From: JAFMIT01 sp049421205
GTDB lineage: Bacteria > Actinomycetota > Actinomycetes > S36-B12 > UBA5976
DNA: 64,000 bases
Reading direction: 5' to 3'
Assembly: GCA_049421205.1 (NCBI GenBank)
Contig: JBMSMQ010000002.1
Location: forward strand, 62,001 to 126,000
Part shown: positions 61,088 to 64,000 of the stretch, piece by piece
Position numbering within the stretch: position 1 is the first letter of the stretch
How the letters are laid out: each line of letters begins with the position of its first letter
Made by a program: the position numbers and the translations under genes
Notes under the pieces: model-generated
What the model was told of the DNA's origin: nothing
Database searches by the model: none
The model's input: only the letters and a program-made list of their open reading frames with translations

Positions 61088-63658
61088 TTAGCTACGTGGC
61101 TTTTCCTTGAGTTCCCAAGTTTCAATGACATCGCCGACCTTGATGTCATTAAAACTGCCTAGCCCGATACCGCATTCAAATCCGTCACGGACTTCGGTTG
61201 CGTCATCTTTAAATCGTCGCAAAGAATCGATTGACAGGTTATCCGCAACTACGACTGAATCACGCAGTAGTCGAGCCTTGGTATTGCGTTTGATAATTCC
61301 ATCTTTCACAATACAACCAGCAATTGTTCCAACCTTTGAAGATTTGAATACTTCTCGAACTTCGGCAGTACCGAGTTGCACCTCAATAAATTCTGGTTTG
61401 AGCATACCTTTGAGTGCTTTTTCAATTTCTTCAATTGCTCCGTAGATGACAGAGTAGTATCGGATTTCTACACCTTCACGATCGGCAAGATCTCGAACCT
61501 GACCTTCTGGACGAACGTTGAAGCCAATCACAATCGCATCTGATGCAGCAGCGAGCGTGACATCGCTTTGATTAATTGCACCAACACCACGGTGAATAAC
61601 CCGCAATGCAACGTCTTCATTGCCCACCTCAATCTTGAGTAAGGCATCTTCGAGTGCTTCAACAGAACCCGAAACATCACCTTTCAAGATGAGTTTGAGT
61701 TCTTCTACTTGACCCTTCTCAACCGATGCCAAGAAATCTTCAAGTGTTCTGCGTGCTCGACGTTTTGCAAGCTGTGCATTTCGCTCGCGTGCGGCACGTG
61801 TTTGTGCGATTTGCCGTGCAATACGGTCCTCTTCAACAGCAAGGAATGTATCGCCCGCGCCCGGGACAGACGTGAGCCCAAGCACCTGGACTGCTCTGGA
61901 AGGTCCAGCAATTTCGAGAGCGTCACCATTTTCATCAAGCATTGCTCGAACGCGACCGAATGCTTCTCCGGCAACAATTGAATCGCCTGGTCGAAGTGTT
62001 CCGCGTTGCACGAGCACAGTTGCTACAGGGCCACGACCCTTATCAAGGTGTGCTTCGATAGCAACACCCTGTGCCATCTGATTTGGATTTGCTCGCAAAT
62101 CTATTGCTGCATCAGCAGTTAGCAAAATTGCATCCAAGAGTTCAGGCAACCCTTGGTTTCGAAGTGCTGAAATATCTACGAACATAACATCGCCACCGAA
62201 TTCTTCAGCAACTAATCCGTATTCAGTTAATTGCGTACGGACTCGCATTGGATCTGCACCGTCTTTATCCACTTTGTTGACAGCGACCACAATTGGAACG
62301 TCTGCTGCTTGAGCGTGATTTAGCGCTTCAATTGTTTGTGGCTTTACACCATCATCAGCAGCGACAACAAGAACCGCAATATCTGTGACTTTCGCTCCAC
62401 GTGCACGCATCGCCGTAAACGCTTCGTGACCAGGGGTATCAATAAACGTAATTGCTCTCTCGATACCTTCATGCGTAGTTATTACCTGATAAGCACCAAT
62501 GTGCTGCGTAATTCCGCCCGCTTCACCTGCAATCACATTGGTGTTGCGAATTGCATCAAGAAGTTTCGTCTTTCCGTGGTCAACGTGACCCATAACCGTA
62601 ACAACTGGAGGTCTCGCTTCGAGATCACCTTCGTCTTCTTCTCCGCCAAACTCAACGTCAAATGATTCAAGCAATTCTCGATCTTCATCTTCCGGAGACA
62701 CCACTTCAATTACATACTGCAATTCACTACCGAGTAGCTGCAATGTGTCATCGTCAACAGATTGAGTGGCGTTCACCATTTCACCCATCTTGAAAAGTAT
62801 CGTGACGAGTGCGGCTGGATTTGCGCCAATTTTTTCAGCGAAGTCAGTTAACGAAGCACCGCGAGGTAACCGAAGGGTTGCACCTTGTCCAAGCGGCACT
62901 TGCACTCCACCCAATACTGGTGCTACCAAATTATCAAACTCTTGTCGTTTTGTTCGTTTTGATTTCTTTGCCTTACCGCCAGGTTTGCCACGACCAAATG
63001 CACCTGCTGCGTTTCCTCGACCACCCGTCGCTCCACGCGGTGGCATGGATGTTGGAAATGCTGGCTTACCTCCAGGTTGTCCACCTGGTTTGCCGCCAGT
63101 ACGAGCAGGTCTATCTGTTCGAGGTGCACCAGTTCGAGGCTTATCAGTCCTCGTATCTGGGCGGGCACCACGCGGGCGTGGTGGCATATCTTTTGGTTGG
63201 CTGAACGGATTATTTCCTGCACGCGGCGTTCGGGTTTGCGGATCAGCAAATGGATTATTTCCACGGCGCGCAGGACGAGGTGGCATGGCACCAGGAGTTG
63301 GAGCTGAACCGGAAGTTGGGCGTGGTCCAGGAGTTGGAGTGCCAGTTGGGCGTGGTCCAGGAGTTGGTCTCCGAGCGGGACCTGGCTTTGTTGCTGGAGG
63401 TTGCTCGATAGTTTCCGCAGTTTCTACGGGTTCTTCAGTTGGTTTTGAAACTTCTTTTTTCTTTGGAGAGGTTTTTACTTCAGCCGTTTCAGTTTTCGGT
63501 TGAGCTGGCATCGCCTCGCGCAATTTCCTCGCAACGGGGGCTTCGACTGAAGAGGATGCACCTTTAACGAACTCGCCAAGTTCAGCAAGTTTTGCAACAA
63601 TAACTTTGCTATCTACGCCAAGTTCTTTGGCTAGTTCATAAATTCGGACCTTCGACAC
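61088..63658 (-). CDS. infB: Translation initiation factor IF-2
   Basis: GTPase that brings fMet-tRNA to the ribosome, 856 residues. It has an N-terminal IF2-N subdomain (residues 1-50), a long Pro/Gly/Arg-rich low-complexity linker (about residues 75-240) with tandem PTPGPRPT-type repeats, a second IF2-N domain, then the G domain with G1 VMGHVDHGKTKLL near residue 362, DTPGHEAF and NKVDK, and two further OB-like domains. GTG start with GGAAG upstream. The linker is common in Actinobacteria, though the tandem repeats vary. Confidence 0.97.
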   Translation of the reverse strand: MSKVRIYELAKELGVDSKVIVAKLAELGEFVKGASSSVEAPVARKLREAMPAQPKTETAEVKTSPKKKEVSKPTEEPVETAETIEQPPATKPGPARRPTPGPRPTGTPTPGPRPTSGSAPTPGAMPPRPARRGNNPFADPQTRTPRAGNNPFSQPKDMPPRPRGARPDTRTDKPRTGAPRTDRPARTGGKPGGQPGGKPAFPTSMPPRGATGGRGNAAGAFGRGKPGGKAKKSKRTKRQEFDNLVAPVLGGVQVPLGQGATLRLPRGASLTDFAEKIGANPAALVTILFKMGEMVNATQSVDDDTLQLLGSELQYVIEVVSPEDEDRELLESFDVEFGGEEDEGDLEARPPVVTVMGHVDHGKTKLLDAIRNTNVIAGEAGGITQHIGAYQVITTHEGIERAITFIDTPGHEAFTAMRARGAKVTDIAVLVVAADDGVKPQTIEALNHAQAADVPIVVAVNKVDKDGADPMRVRTQLTEYGLVAEEFGGDVMFVDISALRNQGLPELLDAILLTADAAIDLRANPNQMAQGVAIEAHLDKGRGPVATVLVQRGTLRPGDSIVAGEAFGRVRAMLDENGDALEIAGPSRAVQVLGLTSVPGAGDTFLAVEEDRIARQIAQTRAARERNAQLAKRRARRTLEDFLASVEKGQVEELKLILKGDVSGSVEALEDALLKIEVGNEDVALRVIHRGVGAINQSDVTLAAASDAIVIGFNVRPEGQVRDLADREGVEIRYYSVIYGAIEEIEKALKGMLKPEFIEVQLGTAEVREVFKSSKVGTIAGCIVKDGIIKRNTKARLLRDSVVVADNLSIDSLRRFKDDATEVRDGFECGIGLGSFNDIKVGDVIETWELKEKPRS

Positions 63659-63689
63659 TTTGCTTCCTTGTTCGGCCCGAAATCAAGGT

Positions 63690-63759
63690 TTAGAAGTCGG
63701 GCGCTGCTTTCAGCACGATCTGTGTGACCGTGCTCATCGGGTACTCATCTGCTCTTCAT
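63690..63759 (-). other. Chain of three very short reading frames between ylxR and infB
   Basis: In the 107-base gap, ATG at 63759 opens a 4-codon frame, whose stop overlaps an ATG (ATGA) for a second 4-codon frame, whose stop again overlaps an ATG (63737) for a 15-codon frame ending TAA at 63690. No strong ribosome site is seen. They could be a reinitiation relay toward infB or chance. Confidence 0.25.
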
Positions 63760-63765
63760 TTCCGT

Positions 63766-64000
63766 CTACGCTCCTTGCGCGTGAAGAATCCGATTTAGCT
63801 CTATTTCTGAGGTGTCGATTGAACCTCGAAAAGCTCTGGTAAATGCACTTCTGCGAAGTGCAGTCTGCCAGCAAGGCTCCAGTGGGTGAAGGTATGCACC
63901 TCGACCTACTTTTGACTCCCCCAACTCGAGCTTCCCAGCGGTTGCCGAGAATCGGATGAGTTCGTTTTGCGCCGCCCGCTCACCACAGCCGACGCAGGTG
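63766..64000 (-). CDS. ylxR: YlxR family RNA-binding protein (5' end cut by window)
   Basis: DUF448/YlxR protein; the last 78 codons are in the window. It shows TCVGCGER near the left part and the family core GRGAYLHP...CWQTALRRSAFTRAFRG. YlxR is usually found between nusA and infB, as its position implies here. The start lies beyond the edge. Confidence 0.93.
   Translation of the reverse strand, partial: TCVGCGERAAQNELIRFSATAGKLELGESKVGRGAYLHPLEPCWQTALRRSAFTRAFRGSIDTSEIELNRILHAQGA

Noticed and set aside
1..64000. CRISPR array, prophage, insertion sequence or integrated island
   Set aside because: No spaced repeats, transposase, integrase or phage genes were seen; all accessory genes fit normal operons.
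1..64000. tRNA, rRNA, tmRNA, RNase P or SRP RNA genes
   Set aside because: Looked for T-loop and conserved core motifs in the gaps; the few gaps above 100 bases are leaders and promoters.

Overview
The window reads as chromosomal DNA of a streamlined, relatively AT-rich actinobacterium. The evidence is the set of lineage-typical genes (DUF3040, DUF3046, ClgR, DUF6504, NrdJ/NrdR, a LysM gene divergent from lexA) and gene orders typical of Actinobacteria: mraZ-rsmH-ftsL-ftsI, pgsA-cinA-clgR-DUF3046-recA-recX, and infB-rbfA-truB-ribF-rpsO-pnp. Intergenic space is tiny and many genes overlap by ATGA. A freshwater nanopelagic (acI-like) actinobacterium is my inference, not something I can prove here. 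No tRNA, rRNA, CRISPR array, insertion sequence or prophage was seen.

Layout. 1-3.5 kb: start of the division/cell-wall cluster on the minus strand (mraZ, rsmH, ftsL-like, ftsI cut by the window edge), with an MraZ operator. 3.5-8.9 kb: an SOS-type operon encoding a DUF6504 protein, the error-prone polymerase DnaE2 and Pol IV (DinB), followed by DUF3040. It is preceded by a near-consensus promoter, a LexA box at the start point and a heavily base-paired leader. 8.9-12 kb: an AlkA-like glycosylase, a surface acyltransferase and a DivIVA-like coiled-coil protein. 12.1-13.7 kb: a saccharopine dehydrogenase-like enzyme and a DoxX protein. 13.8-23.9 kb: a carotenoid cluster in two plus-strand blocks (ybaK-crtA-cruF-cruG-crtD and crtE-crtI-GT-C mannosyltransferase-crtB), with a reversed CDP-alcohol phosphatidyltransferase between them. 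It has no recognisable cyclase, so an acyclic, hydroxylated/ketolated and glycosylated carotenoid is predicted.

23.9-35 kb: nrdR-nrdJ (B12-dependent ribonucleotide reductase with a pair of NrdR boxes), the lexA / LysM division-inhibitor divergon with two LexA boxes, dinG, sdaA, hflX, dapF and a GT4 glycosyltransferase. 35-46 kb: a PIG-L deacetylase, miaA-folD-miaB, mtnA, recX-recA (LexA box), DUF3046, a TetR-like regulator, clgR, cinA, pgsA, rimO. 45-52 kb: a RodZ-like protein, FtsK, RNase J, DapA, ThyX. 52-54 kb: an orphan response regulator with a degenerate receiver and an AzlCD exporter. 54-64 kb: dapB, an M16 peptidase, pnp, rpsO, ribF, truB, rbfA, infB and the partial ylxR.

Links between genes: four LexA boxes tie recA, lexA, the LysM division inhibitor and the DnaE2/DinB operon into one damage response. 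NrdR controls dNTP supply. dapA, dapB and dapF serve diaminopimelate/lysine synthesis for peptidoglycan made by the division cluster. The carotenoid cluster is the main accessory pathway. RNA-level control looks important: structured leaders precede the dnaE2 operon, lexA and pnp, and a strong hairpin lies between mraZ and rsmH.
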